The notes under the pieces are model-generated. The model was given only the letters and a program-made list of their open reading frames with translations. It was not told where the DNA came from and ran no database searches. 64,000 bases of DNA. Source: Temnothorax longispinosus. Taxonomy: Eukaryota > Arthropoda > Insecta > Hymenoptera > Formicidae. This document shows, piece after piece, positions 1-12,536 of this stretch (the stretch's first letter is position 1; each line of letters opens with the position of its first letter). The stretch covers positions 1,302,001 to 1,366,000 of the forward strand of contig NC_092361.1 of NCBI RefSeq assembly GCF_030848805.1, given 5' to 3'. The position numbers and the translations under genes are program-made.

Positions 1-3000
1 TCGACCGAGCGGGTTAACGGAGCGCGCGCGGACCGTACGGTCGGTTTTATGGCATATAAAGGCATTGTTGCACGCGGCGCGGCAATGAATGGAAATAATT
101 CAACGACTCGGCGGCTCGATAAGCACGTTCGCGATGCCCCACGGCCAAGATACAAATTCCCGCGATCGTAAACGTCGAGCCGTGTCTTCTCGCCCGTTTA
201 TTCCTTTTAAGATTAGGAACGATCACGCTGTTATCGTCATTATTTTATTCGTTCGTTTCAGTCACGTCGCGCTAGAAATTAATAACGTTGATAAAGTTGT
301 TGATTTGTAGATTCGCGTCGATATGTTTCCCCCCGTTTTATTTTTTTTTCATTTTATTCGTTGATATTTATTGATTGGTCCGTATTTTTTTCATTGGACG
401 TCAGGATAAACTATTACGTACGTAATTTATTCATTTAACAGCACAACGTGAGAGTGAAAGAGACGTGACGTGAAATTTTTAAATTGCGTATCGCGCAAAA
501 AAAAAACAAAAGGTACGATATTACATATCACATGTGCCGGTGACCTATATCACGCTCTTTCGGTGAAACGCGTTTAAATTCCCATCAAATGATTTATACT
601 ACAAATACAAATTACGTATTGCCCCAGTTTCGTTCCTTTTAGATTAATTGCAGAAAACGATAAAGTACAAATAGTACGTGGCCTCCCCGCTGTGTGCCCT
701 TTTGACAGTATCATATGGCGAAACGTAATCTCGTGCAATAATCACGTAATAATGCCCTACATTTGCGTGATTATTTTCGCGATTATTTTCATTTTAAGGT
801 TACATACGTTTGACAGGCCTAAAACTAGGTCGAAATTAATGAATTTTTATTGTGGTAAATATATATCGAGTGCTCGCAACTCGTCGCGTCGCGTAAAAGA
901 GTCACGGTGCGGTCTCGCATCGCGTGTACTACCGTATGTGTGTGTCTCTTGATATTTTTTAAAATAAAAATACATATCTTATAAAGTAGTCTTTTGAGAA
1001 CATCTCCTGAAAATTTCAATTAAAAATGTCAAAAATTGAGGTCCAGGCAGCTATTTTCCCGAAATAGTGTTTTAAAAATCGATACCAGAAATATCTCGGA
1101 GACTATATAGTGGACCGATTTGCATGAAATTTTTTACAGCTACTCTCAATACAATAATCTAATGCTTGTCATAGGATTTGTTCAATCTATGGCTTAATGT
1201 TTTTTTTTTTTTTTTTTTTTTTAAAGAACACCCCGATTTTAAGGGGTCTCCTTCTATTCGAGATCTTTATTTCGGGCATCCCGATCGTTTAATCTAGAAT
1301 TGCGTTCATTTAAAATTAAAAGGCAAACGGCGACGTTAAAACCCGTTGGCAATTAAAGCTCCTTTTTTCTCGGAAATTAAGTTTCCAAAATTGGCCCTGG
1401 AACATGTCGGCGCGACGGGGGACTAGGCCGAATGAATTTAACCGCTCTGAATCGAACTACGTGCAATTTTGAGCGAATTACAAGTAATTGTAATGCAGAT
1501 AAAGCGACGGTAATTCGGTGGAATATGCGTGATGTCATGATTATGAGTTTATATACGAATTAATAATTGAGTGGATGTACGCGTACGCACGTGCGAGGAA
1601 TTACGTCGATTTCGTCGTGTGCGAATATTACATTTATACCGTTACTGGCAATCGCGTTTGACAAACGCTTGAACATTTGTATTATCCACAATATTCTTTT
1701 GTAGATGTGACCGAATTGGGTTAAAGCGATTCGGCCGCGCTGACAATCCGAGATGGAACGGAGCGAAATATAAATCGCTCAATCATAAAATGACCTAATA
1801 CGTCTAGTCAGGTTTTTCGACCTGATCCTCGACTTTTTTATCATTCATTACCTTTCTAACGTTTACATCTTCTATACTCGTTTTCATTTTAATAATTTTT
1901 ACTCAAATAAATTTTTAAAATTTAGTCTCTATTTGAATCTCTATTCTAGAAAGATAAAAGTGTGTTACGAATATTTATAGCGACTTATATTTTTCATTTT
2001 CTCTTTTTCGTTTCAGTGTACCTTTTATTTAAATAATCCACACGATTTAACAAAAAATTGTGAAGTTATACCGTTTTCAATGTTTGTCCAATTTGTCTAA
2101 TATATAGATCTATAACATATTTTTTATTTATACTACAAAATGCGTGTTGTATTATCTTCTTAATTTACTGTTAATAATAACGTCAATATTTTTCACTTTC
2201 CTCGAATTGTCAATAAAGCTTCGATTAACACTTTCTACGAAAACTGTAAAACATCGGGACGATCCGCTAACTTTTCATAACGATTCAAAATAACGTTATT
2301 CCTGAAATTTTTCGATCGGATAATTAGAGCAATTTGTCCTTCCCCGTTCGCCTAACTACTTGACTCTTCTTCCAACCCCGAGCAACCGGTCTGAGTATCT
2401 CGAGTCGCAGTCTCTCGCAGTTTTCCCCAGATATTTACTCTGGCGAAGTAGATGCCGAGCTAATTGAACAAACTTCGGATCTCGACCGAGGCTGCGGACC
2501 GCGGTTAATAGGGGCTCGCGAGTGTCGGAAGATGAGGGCGAGATACGTGCGCGAAGAGATACTGGGAGCGAAGTGGAACAAAAGGAGCCCAGGCGAAGGC
2601 TTGAAGGGCGAAGGCGGGAAAGGTTCAATGTTAATCCATTTTTCCGCGTCCCTTCACCTGGCTGCCCTTCCGCCTTTACCTCGCGCTTTTTCCTAGACGC
2701 GGATCGTAATATTAACGGCGGCGAAGCTTACAAGCATCCCCCCAAGGCTTGTCTCTGACTGCGTCCTTAAGCCTCCCTCTTTCCCGACCCTCTTCCTTCC
2801 TTCCCCCCCCCTCCCCGCGCCTTCTCTCTTCTTCTTCTTCTTCTTCTTCTTTTCTTCGGTGAGTTTTATGCGCGTGTCGGTGACTCCCGCTCGACTTAAA
2901 ACGATTTGCCGAAGAAAGTGGCAATTGGAGAGGCGCGCGATGAGCGCGGCAAAGAGGCGGAGAAAGAGAGAGAAAGAGAGGAGAAAAGGGAACACTGGAT

Positions 3001-6000
3001 GCGCGCCCCGAAGAGATGGCGCGGGAGGATCGCGAAAATCCACCGGAGTGAAATACGTTAACGAAGTTTGTTGCGAGACTGTGCGCGAGGCAAGATACGG
3101 GTTTGCAAACTCGAGAGCACGGGACGGTAAGGGATGGAGACGTCGGGGGGGGGGAGAGGGGACGGATGGACCAGGGCGGGAAAAATAAAACGCGAGCGCG
3201 GAAAAGTCGTGCAAATATGCTCTTCTTACTCGCGGAGCGAAGCCGGGCGCGCGCGTGTTGACACGTTCGATTAGCGCGTGCCTGCGCGCGAGTGCTAGTT
3301 TCGTTTTGCGAGAAACAAGTCTAAAAAGAGAAGAGACAAACGAGAGACGGCTCTGCGATTCATCATCGGGGCTCGGGCTTTGTCATCGCTTGCGGGAAAC
3401 CCTATTATCGCGTCACGTGAGCTTTATCATGCAAATAATAGCATTAATAGCGTTACCATCGATCTCCTTCAGAACTCACTCCCATGCTTCCCATTTTACT
3501 CGTGAGTATCCAATGTTCACTGCCTGTATTTTTGCGTCAATTATTATATAAATTATTTATAATGCGATATGAAAATTTTGAAATTTTTGAAAAAAGGGGT
3601 TCGAAATTATTATTCAGAACTCATTCTAATTAAATGCATGTTTGACTAATTGCAAATCTTTCTCGTATCACTTGAATAAATCTAGCATAATCGGGCTACG
3701 CCACCTCTGTCCATTCAACAATACAGCATAACGTAACAAAACGTCAACTCACGTGGTATCATAATGGCACCGCGCTGCGCGCGAGGTGCGGCATGCGAGA
3801 GATTGGCTGTTACGCGGCAATAACAATGGAGGATCGGTTATTTTTCGGTGACGTTCACCGGATAGGAAATAGCTGTATAGCCGTTACTCGGCCGCGTGTG
3901 ACACGTGTGTATGTACGCGCGTGTACGCGCAACCACTCGCACCCCCTCGATTTTAACGATCATGCCTCAGATATAAGCGGCGACGGTAACGTCCGAACCC
4001 TGTTTATCACCGGGGCCGCTTTTGTCCCCGCGCGATAATTTCGGCGGATATCGCGATAACATCACGGCCCGCGATTCATTATACGCCCGCCCGAGTATCG
4101 CGGCCTGACCCTCCCGGACGTACAACGGGGACGAAATTAAGAAAACACGGGATATTTACGACTGCGAAATATCCGCGTGTACATTTCGGATCAAAAGACT
4201 ACCGGGAGTGGAGAGAGCGGGTATTACGAGAGATGTTGTTTAATCCAACGTTATATTTATTCTCCAGCGCGGCCGGGCATCCGGAAAATCGCAGAAGGGA
4301 AAAACGTACGCCCGGCCAAACGTGGGGACGGGGGCGGGGGGAGGGATGGTGTTGCCGATCGACGCCGGGCCCTCCCACGGTTGTGCTCCACGGGTTTTAA
4401 AGCCCGCTTTCATCGCCCGAGAATTTCATATCTTTCCTTTCGCAATGATATTTATCAAGCGTAATGCAAGAGCGTGAAGCCCCGGTAATTATATATGAAT
4501 CCATTAACGGAGCGAAATGGGATTGCGAGCCCCGAGATGAAAAGCGAGTAAGACGGAAATGCGCGAGCGGGGTAAGGGATGGGAGGGACGGGAGATGTAG
4601 AACACGACCTCGCGCCAGACGTAGTGCAAACACGCTCTTCTTATTCATGGAATGGAAAAACCCGTACGTTGATTAGCAATTCTTTAAAAGTATACGCTCA
4701 CGTTACCGCCACCGCATTCCGCCGCTCGCATTTTACACAAGTTGTAATTTAATGTTGTTGAGTGCTGCGGACATTTCACTTAAGACGTCACGCGGGAAGC
4801 GCGAGATCGTTATGCAACATGCATCGGGGGGGGATGTAACGACGCGCGCGCGCGGGCGGCGACGATCGTACGAAAAAATTTCAAAAATTCGACCAGATAG
4901 AAAATAACGATAAATTGAAACGTCCGCGTCCCAATGGGAATCCTCGTCAAGCACGTATTTACACTGTAATAATTAAAATCTACGAGAACGATGCAAATGA
5001 AACAAATTTAACGACGAATCACACAACTGGACGGGAGATTGCAAATCGCTGATACGATTTATTACCGTGCAATATCTTTACGATAATTAAATCTTTTTTT
5101 TTAACAACCATAGCTTTTTCATCCGCTAATGTCTATGCTACCGCGCGAAATCTTCATCGCAGGGCGCAGCTGGTTATTCGATGGCGATTGAAATTTCTAT
5201 TAGGTATTGTAGCAAATCGTTAATGTAAAATAAAAATAAAATAACGGCGACCCACTAAAAAAAATAGTCCGTGATATAGAAATAAGCGCGCGGTGGTAAA
5301 TAGGAGTTCATTTTGAAAGACTGTATTTTGGTGAAGCGAGACTTTTGGATGACAAAGAAACGAATGAGATTAAGACGTCCCTGTAGCCATTTGCGTTACA
5401 CTTTGAAATATACTTATTATTTTAAATGATTTATTATTCTGACCTTGTTTGCAAATTTGCTCCACTTTAGATTTTTAATACGGATACTTACAATTTTTTT
5501 ATGAATCTATTTTCTTACATATCGATTTGTGCCTATTTTCTGATTTGTCTAATTGTATATGTAAGTAAGAACAGATAATAAGTCTCTCTGAATATTTTCC
5601 TTCGTCAATCTATCTTAATAATTCTGTTTTTAATATTCGACGTCAACGTCAGAGATGAATTAAATAAAAACACTCATGTCAGAAAATAGTAATTTTGCCA
5701 TTCAGATTAATTTGGAACGCGTCAACTGATAAATGAGAATTGGATATCTATTTTTACACACTGACTTCGAATATTTCTCGATACAATCGGATCATAAACA
5801 TAGAAACAGTGACTGTTTGAATTAGACGAGTTTAACGCTTACATGCCATCGCTTCAGAATAAAAAATTAAAATGGTTACTGGTATATCAGTTTTAGGATC
5901 TAACAATTCTAAAATTTGCAGTTATTTTATTTCGCAAATAAAGCTACGAAATAAAATAACTGCAAATGCACTTACTGCACATTTTACAACGAGCGGTGAA

Positions 6001-6074
6001 AGCAGAAATATAGGTCGACAAGTCATCGAATGACAGATGAAAATTTGATTTGTCAAGGCTTTATCGGGACTCAC
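1..6074 (-). other. Intron downstream of exon 4 (3' end of gene outside window)
   Basis: The sequence begins with a GTGAGT donor at 6074 and shows no further recognisable exon of the gene down to base 1. It holds AT-rich DNA, a 23-bp T run near 1200-1222, a GC-rich block at about 2.4-3.3 kb with a CTT microsatellite, another CpG-rich block at about 3.8-4.7 kb, and a 20-bp hairpin at 5915-5966. Open frames here (for example 2693-3214 minus) are low-complexity purine/pyrimidine translations. An additional small exon cannot be excluded. Confidence 0.55.
5915..5966. repeat. Perfect 20-bp inverted repeat (hairpin)
   Basis: The arms TTTGCAGTTATTTTATTTCG (5915-5934) and its exact reverse complement (5947-5966) enclose a 12-nt loop. 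It lies 108 bp beyond the donor of exon 4, within the downstream intron. It may be a MITE remnant or a dsRNA-forming hairpin; no known small RNA sequence was recognised. Confidence 0.85.
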
Positions 6075-6398
6075 CTTTCCTCAGGGTCATCGTTCGGGAG
6101 CCCTCCATAGGACTGAACAGACCATTGCACGTTGCGTCGCCGCTCTGCGCCACCCGGTACACCTCGGCGGTGCCCTCGGGCACCGGCCCGCCGGCCGGCA
6201 AAGCGACTTCGTGGTCCATGGTGCCCATGCCCATGGCCGCCCTGTTCAGGTTACTCTGCACCGTCTGCTGCCCTGCCTTCTCGTAGACAAAGCACCGGTA
6301 TCGATCCTCGTTGCTGGACGCGTGGCCGTGATGCAGACGGCCGACTAAGTAACGGCTGCTGCCTTCCTTCCAGGTGGCCAGGCATTCCAGCTCCTCCA
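6075..6398 (-). CDS. Internal coding exon 4 seen (DUF7042-like module)
   Basis: This 324-nt exon (2 + 107 codons + 1) begins (V)EELECLATWKEGSSRYLVG, contains DRYRCFVYEK, a hydrophilic stretch with a GMGTMDHEVALPAGGPVPEG linker, then SGDATCNGL and ends MTLRKG. EELxCLATWKEGSSRYLVG and DRYRCFVYE are the hallmark segments I recall for DUF7042. The apparent start codon GTG at 6399 is created by the splice junction: G comes from the previous exon, TG from this one. The acceptor is cgcgcgtttcag and the donor GTGAGT. The final phase-1 donor shows that at least one more coding exon follows; expected next is the C-terminal module (DUF7045 in the family), but no such sequence is visible in 1-6074. GC content is clearly higher than the surrounding intron. 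Function unknown; likely secreted or anchored outside the cell. Confidence 0.9.
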
Positions 6399-7508
6399 CT
6401 GAAACGCGCGAAAGAGAATACCATCTTGAGCAAACCTTCGGGAGCTAACGGTTAGTTTCGAGCGAGCGCAAATTTCCGCAAAACCGTAGCATTCGCGTGG
6501 CATATAGTGCGCGAGACCGCACGAGTAGCAGGATCGGAACGTCTTTCAACGCCTTCTCGGATGCGATATGTATCGGAATGTCTCACAAAATCCGAACACT
6601 GTTCTCACAGGATCTATATAGTATTCATGGGAATCTGGCGAACCGTCTCTCGAACAGTAATTTCTACAAACAATCCTCGAACCGATCTTTCCTCATTATC
6701 TATTAAAGCGGCTACTTAAAAACTCTTGAAACAACTACCGAGCGGACCTACCGGGGTTTCTTTAATCCTCTCGCGAGTGCGATATCGGCGAAGTCTCTAC
6801 GTGCGAAACTAGCAAATTGTCAACGGCGCCCCGATGTGTTAAGATCTGCTTAGATTCGAGAGCACCGTGTGCTCTTACAGCGCGCACGGGCGCAGAAAGC
6901 GTGTGTAAAGCATTTGAAACTTCGAAAGTGCATTTAGCGTTTCGAAGCGTGTTACAAGATAATGGTGAAGCACGGTTGCGGCCTGACACTGCGCGCTCGC
7001 TCCTATGTTTAAACTGTCTGGGGCAACAAAATTAAATGAATTTGAGTTTGACGCGCGCGGAGCGCGCTAAACATGCTTTCGAAGTTTCGAAGCGTTTTAC
7101 ACGCTAGACTCGTTCTCAGAAACGGCCGCCGTAGCTTCGGCTCGATATACGTCCCAAAGTTTTATTCTGTGAGACCGACTCCGTATACGTTGGGTGCGAG
7201 ACCATTCGCTAAAGAATCGAAAGGGGAGAGCTCTCAATGACGCTTGCTTAACGATTCTATTGCTTGAAAGCGGCTGTCGGGGTAAAACCTTCCGTATCAT
7301 TTGTACCTTTGGATAGTGCGGAAACTTTACAATATCTGCAGCAAACAATTGGGAATGATATCACCATAGAATTCGCATTACAATTGCTGCTCTCACTGTT
7401 TCTATTTACTTTTTTCGACAAAATAAATTCTACATACCGATAATAATATTAAAATTAAATATAAAGAGGCTCAAAGATTAAAAATCAATAGAAATAAAAT
7501 AAAACGAT

Positions 7509-7741
7509 TTAGAGCCAGAACTAGGTGTTCGTGCCGATGTATTTAATACGACGTGCCCACACGGAGAGAACTTTTGTGTTTTAGAAGATTGCGCTTTTGC
7601 GTGCTTCTGTAATTTTTAATTGCCGTTTCATTGTAACTATGTTTCATTGTACTACACTGAAGACGGTCTGAATACAGACCGAAACGTTTGTGAAATTTAA
7701 TTCGTATTAACATCGACACGAACACCTAGTTGTGGCTCTAA
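7509..7741. mobile_element. 233-bp inverted-repeat element with CTGAAGA-hairpin motif
   Basis: The 32-nt ends at 7509-7540 and 7710-7741 are inverted copies (30 of 32 matching), both containing CTAGGTGTTCGTG or its complement. Inside, on the plus strand, CTGAAGA (7657-7663) is followed by a 7-bp perfect stem CGGTCTG-AATA-CAGACCG and then AAAC. No protein is encoded. It is probably a non-autonomous element or the terminal part of a retroelement; the class is not certain. Confidence 0.65.
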
Positions 7742-9776
7742 GCTCTTTTTTTATTTTTAAATTTTTATTGATTAAAATTAAAGTTGCGCAGTAATATTGC
7801 GCGAGTGAAACAGAAGTGATGCCTCCTAACCATCACTGATTTGCCTCTTCGAAATACAGACGTTAATCGCGATCTAGCTCGAAAATATCGATATACATCG
7901 CGGCTAAAACTTAACGTTCGATTTGGCAAATCGTTGAAGTAACTCTTTCGGCGTGCCCCATTATCAGCCATTCGCAGTGGCTAGAAGCACCGCCTCGTAA
8001 AGAGGATTTCGATAGCGCTGCTGAAAACGCCATTGAAGGAATGAGCCAATGCAAACGGTTCGAGAAAAAGCGGCGAGACGAGAGAGGCGAGGAACGTCCG
8101 GACGACGGCAGCGAGCGAACGTCCTCCAGCGATCGTAGACGGACCACCGCCATGATTTCCACGTGAAAAACGTTACCGCGATTACTGACCGTTGCCCGTC
8201 GGCCATACTTCGATATCCATTTTCACTTCGCCGCTGGATTTTTTATTCGTCGTGTGCAGTTTTAATGAAAACGTAGCAAATCATGGTTGACGGGGAAAAT
8301 AGATGAAAGGGATATATTGCTTCATCACGAGAGTCGAATAATCGCTATATATATATCTGCTAATTTAAAACGCCGCACTAATTCATTTCTAGATTTATCT
8401 ATTAGAAGATTGTTTCTCGAGATATCGAATCATGTTACTGAAAAAGAAGTCAACTTTTTCAAAGAGTCAAAAAGTCAGTTCTTTCACGCGTTACACCGTA
8501 TTAGGTTTTAAATTTTGTAACATAAGAGAGTCCACGGATTCAACTGTGCACATAACATGCGATAAGCAAAGAAAAGCTTTTTTGCTTTGACTAAGCGTCT
8601 TTTTTTTCCCCTCTGAAAGCCAGTGAAGTCTTATTTTGTACGTAGGATGGGAAACTATTTCAGTATACAAATTCCCGCTAAGAAAACGCTGACCTAAAAC
8701 TCGTCAAAAAGGACCGGCGGTTGAAAGATCCGATAGATCCGAGGGAGCGTGTGCAGGGTACGAGAGTATCGCTCTGTATATAGCCGAGGCTATTCGCGGC
8801 AAAAATGTTTCGGGCGCGGCGACCGCGGACGCGCGGCGCGCCGTCGACTATACGCTTGTCGCCGTAAAGACGCTTCCCAGAGCGCTCTTTAAAGCGCCAT
8901 TGGGAGAGCCGGGGCATTCAACGACAGACGGAAAGGGACGATCGGAGGAAGACGAATGAACGAGGAAGAAGCGCGGAAAGCGACCTGACGGTGCGGCGAA
9001 CGAACGAGCGAGCGAGCAAGCGATCGACTTGGCGAGAGCGAGAGCTCGGGGGAGATTTCCGTGTGAAAAACGATACTCGGGATTCTCTCCGAGCTCTGTC
9101 GCCGCTAGAGAGATCCCTCGGCTTCCTCGACGCGACCGACAATTATCGGTTCGGAACCGGACTTCGACGTACAGCCCGAAAGACCGCGCAAAGAGCGAGA
9201 GATGTTATCGTTTCAAGCTCCGCTCGTTCAGTTCCGCTTTGCCACTTCGACCATTCTCGCGCTCTCTCGCTTCCTCCGTCCTTTTCTTCCAGCCTTAGTC
9301 CCTTCTAGAGCGCGGAATAGAAGCAGCGGTGGGATCTCGGGAGCCGCGTATCTAAATCACATCTCACGCGCGCGAAAGTCTGCCTTCCCTTTTTCCAAGA
9401 CTCTTTCTCGCCGCGGCTCGCTCTTTCACTGCCCTCGCGACCGGCGCGCGGCGCCTCCTCACCTTTTTATCTTCTCGCTCGACCGCCGCGCCGCGGAGAG
9501 TCGGTTTTTTGATCTCCAAGTAATTTGAGAGTAACGCTTGGAAAAAAGACCCGTTCCTGGATTTTTCCAGGTGCTTCTACTTCTGTGCTATCACCCTCGC
9601 CTTTTTTCCTTCGCGTCTCTTCGAAGACTCGGATTTTTCCGCTAAAACGTCAGTGTCAGCCACGCGTTGAAAGATGAATAGGCAACCGACTGATCAATAA
9701 TATAAAGTTGTAAACTATTCGCAATCATTTATTAGATTTATTAGAGTAATCGAAAATAACAGTGATGAATTTTTAA

Positions 9777-9979
9777 CCCTCGGTGGTCACACTTCTTTTT
9801 TGAACATTTCTTTATAGGATTTTTTTGAACATGATACCACTCAAAAGTTAATTTTTAATACATTCTACAATGTTTAAACTTTAATTCTATAATTTTTTGC
9901 GAACCACTTAACCTGTTAGTTTTTAAACAGCATGCAGCTGTTTGAAAATTGGTTGGGAGAATACTTTGACCACCGAGGG
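9777..9979. mobile_element. piggyBac-type MITE flanked by TTAA
   Basis: The element begins CCCTCGGTGGTC and ends GACCACCGAGGG, with TTAA immediately outside both ends (9773-9776 and 9980-9983). TTAA target duplication plus CCC-starting termini is characteristic of piggyBac elements. It is 203 bp, far too short for a transposase, so it is non-autonomous. It sits in the intron between exons 3 and 4. Confidence 0.85.
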
Positions 9980-10639
9980 TTAAATATCGAATTTTCTGAA
10001 AACTATTGGTAACAATATTTGTCTGCAGCGTTACAAAATTTGAATAATTATACAAATACGCGTTTTGCCTTTCTTTTTTTTTTAATCAAATCGATTCGAC
10101 AGTGAACAAAGGTGGCGTGTTTGTCCGTTAGTTACGGAAATAAAAATTACGTGTCACGAAATTTGGAAACACCATACCAGTTGAACGATGAAAACCGATT
10201 CTCTACGCGAGACGCTTAAATCGCTATATCGAATTATAAAAATTTTCAAACGAGTGGATAAAAATTCATCTATTCCACGCTGTGCGCTCGTCAATGACGA
10301 TGCATCGCTCAATAAATCGGTTTCTCAACAGGTTGTCGGGGCTGGGAAACCGGAAGGCGTTGACGACATCCCTTTTCGCGCGAATAGCGGGATTCGGGAT
10401 AAAAGAACTGTAATACCCCTGCGTCGATTTAATTCTGAAAAATCTGCCGCCTGACCGACTCGCAATCGCTTTTTTCCCCCCTCCTCCCCCGCAAAGTGCG
10501 CTAGTTAAAGGTACGATTCGTCGGTTAGATTTCGAACGAAACCGTTTCCATTTTGGTGGGTGTTTGAAAACGCGGGACCAAAGCGCATCGAAAGTAAATC
10601 CGATCAAACGCGATGAGGAAAATAGAAGAAAATGCAGGA

Positions 10640-10670
10640 TATAAAAGCCGCACACGAACGCCGGTCGGTT
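10640..10670 (+). promoter_or_regulatory. Possible TATA core promoter
   Basis: A perfect TATAAAAG (10640-10647) is followed at initiator distance by TCGGTT (10665-10670), close to the arthropod TCAGTT initiator. It lies antisense within an intron and no coding exon follows, so it may be chance. Confidence 0.2.
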
Positions 10671-12294
10671 CTTTTATTCACATCGCCCACCGTATTTACA
10701 TGATGTGCATAGACTCTTTTAATCCGCCCTGTTATCAAGGATATATACGCAGGTATTCCAAAGTTTTATAAAATCGATGGCTTCCCCAAATTGCAGCATG
10801 GAATTCTCTTCGACATATAGCGTGATGGATCACAACATCTCTTTGATTAATAATGAAAATTTATTATTCCCTTTGTAGACGAGCAAGAAGCATGAATTTT
10901 TTGTTGGAGAAAAATTATTCGTATTTTATGATTTTGCGATAAAATAGAAACTACGTTGTAAACGAAACGAAAATTATGCGTACATTGATGTTTTTCTCGA
11001 AATACACATAATTGCAGTGTAGGTACGTATAAATGCAAATCGTTTTGTAAAACACACGATTTTATGAATAAATCTTAACTTGACTTCGTCAAACTCGAGT
11101 ATCTTGTTAATTTTCGCGGTAAATTATTAAATCAAAAGGACATTCGCGGAGAGAAATGAATATTCTATTCTATTATCCCCTATCATCTGGCCGGTGATAA
11201 CGGCCCTAATAGCAGCCCCAGAATCGACGGGGTTGATGAATATTTAGACGCTGCCCACACATTTTGCAATGTAACTTGGTATAATTGACAACGCTACCGT
11301 TGCTTCGAAACGGATTATCGGCGGTATCGATTATACCGCAATATATTAAACTGAACACACGTCGGTCAAAAATAGACATATAAACCCCGTATTGACTACA
11401 AATTTAATCTCGCTGTGCCGCGCTATTAAATGCAAATCCATCGAATAACGAGCGTTTAATTGAAGCGCGCAAGATATACAAACCGGTGATAGCCAGGCCA
11501 GTCTACCGGAGTCGCTGAAGTGACTGCTCGCGTATGAGGTATCAATCGAACTAATAAGTTGCACTACTCAAATTAAACTGTACCAATTAAACAGTAGATA
11601 CATACGCTAACCAAAGATCTGCCTCGATATATAACTAATGGGTCTCTTAATTTCAATTTTCCAAAAATAAACTTACAGGTAAATTAAAGCTGATGCTAAT
11701 AATACGAAAATATAGAGTATTTTCTGCATGGAAGGCAAGTAGAATTTCACGTCGTAACATTTATTACGTTACGACGAATTATGTAAAGTACCGCACGCAG
11801 TACCGCCAAAGAACCGTAAAGATTATAAAACCTGTATTTGCATAATTTTGTAATAATACGATTATCGCGTTTTGCATAATTCGTAGTAACAATAAATGCT
11901 TCGACGCATCCTGACTGTGTTGCAAAGCGTACACATGTTGTAAACTAAATTTTACAAAAAATTTACATGTATATTCGTGTTTTCAATAGTATGAAAGTGT
12001 GAAGCTTATGAAAAACACAGAGACTTTTAATCTTTAGTGATATTGAAATATATATAACGGAAAAGCTATGGGTAATATTTTTGTTGAAACGAAATGCACG
12101 CCAGATTTGTTAAAGAATATGTAGGTGAAAAATAATACGCGAGGAAAGAAAAAGGAAAAAGCTTGCTCACGCCACACTCACACTTTTTCTGTCTTTCAGA
12201 GGCCGAACAATAATTTGTAGCTTGTTTTTTAGACGAATTAGAAATCGTGGATTTCTCCTTTGGCTGCACTTTGCGCCCTTTTTTGTAAAGTCTA

Positions 12295-12479
12295 CAATGA
12301 GAATTAAAGGCATAAAATTCAAGCTTAAGTCTTAAGTTTTCCCGAAATTTCGATAAAAGCCTTAAGCCATAAAAAATTGACCAATCACAGTCGAGTATCC
12401 TTCTCACATTCGACTGTGATTGATCAATTTCTTACGGCTTAAGGCTTAAGCTTAAATTTTACGTTTTAAATTCTCATTG
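12295..12479. mobile_element. TA-flanked foldback MITE next to exon 3
   Basis: The termini CAATGAGAATT and AATTCTCATTG are inverted and flanked by TA on both sides (12293-12294, 12480-12481), as expected for Tc1/mariner-type insertion. The arms run nearly the whole length and meet near a CCAATCACAGTCGAG / TTCGACTGTGATTG centre. The left arm carries about 30 extra bases between two CTTAAG motifs. It ends 57 bp past the exon 3 donor. Confidence 0.88.
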
Positions 12480-12536
12480 TATAGACACCGCTTAAAACGC
12501 AGACAACACTTTCCGATAAACCGAGGAGTATCTTAC

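Larger units (their letters stand above)
6399..12536 (-). other. Intron between exons 3 and 4
   Basis: About 6.1 kb bounded by a GTAAGA donor and a cag acceptor. It contains a 233-bp inverted-repeat element (7509-7741), a pair of diverged GC-rich duplicates (about 7.97-8.19 and 8.86-9.09 kb), a piggyBac-type MITE (9777-9979), a TATA-like site (10640) and a TA-flanked MITE (12295-12479). The GC-rich block 8.7-9.6 kb has several open frames on both strands with arginine/serine-rich translations and no recognisable domain. Confidence 0.75.

Noticed and set aside
1030..1230. Segment ending in a 23-bp T run that feels like a dispersed repeat
   Set aside because: No terminal repeats, target duplication or coding remnant visible; a genome-wide copy count would be needed to call it.
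2693..3214. 173-codon minus-strand open frame
   Set aside because: Contains a lysine run from the CTT microsatellite and serine/proline-rich pyrimidine tracts; typical of chance frames.
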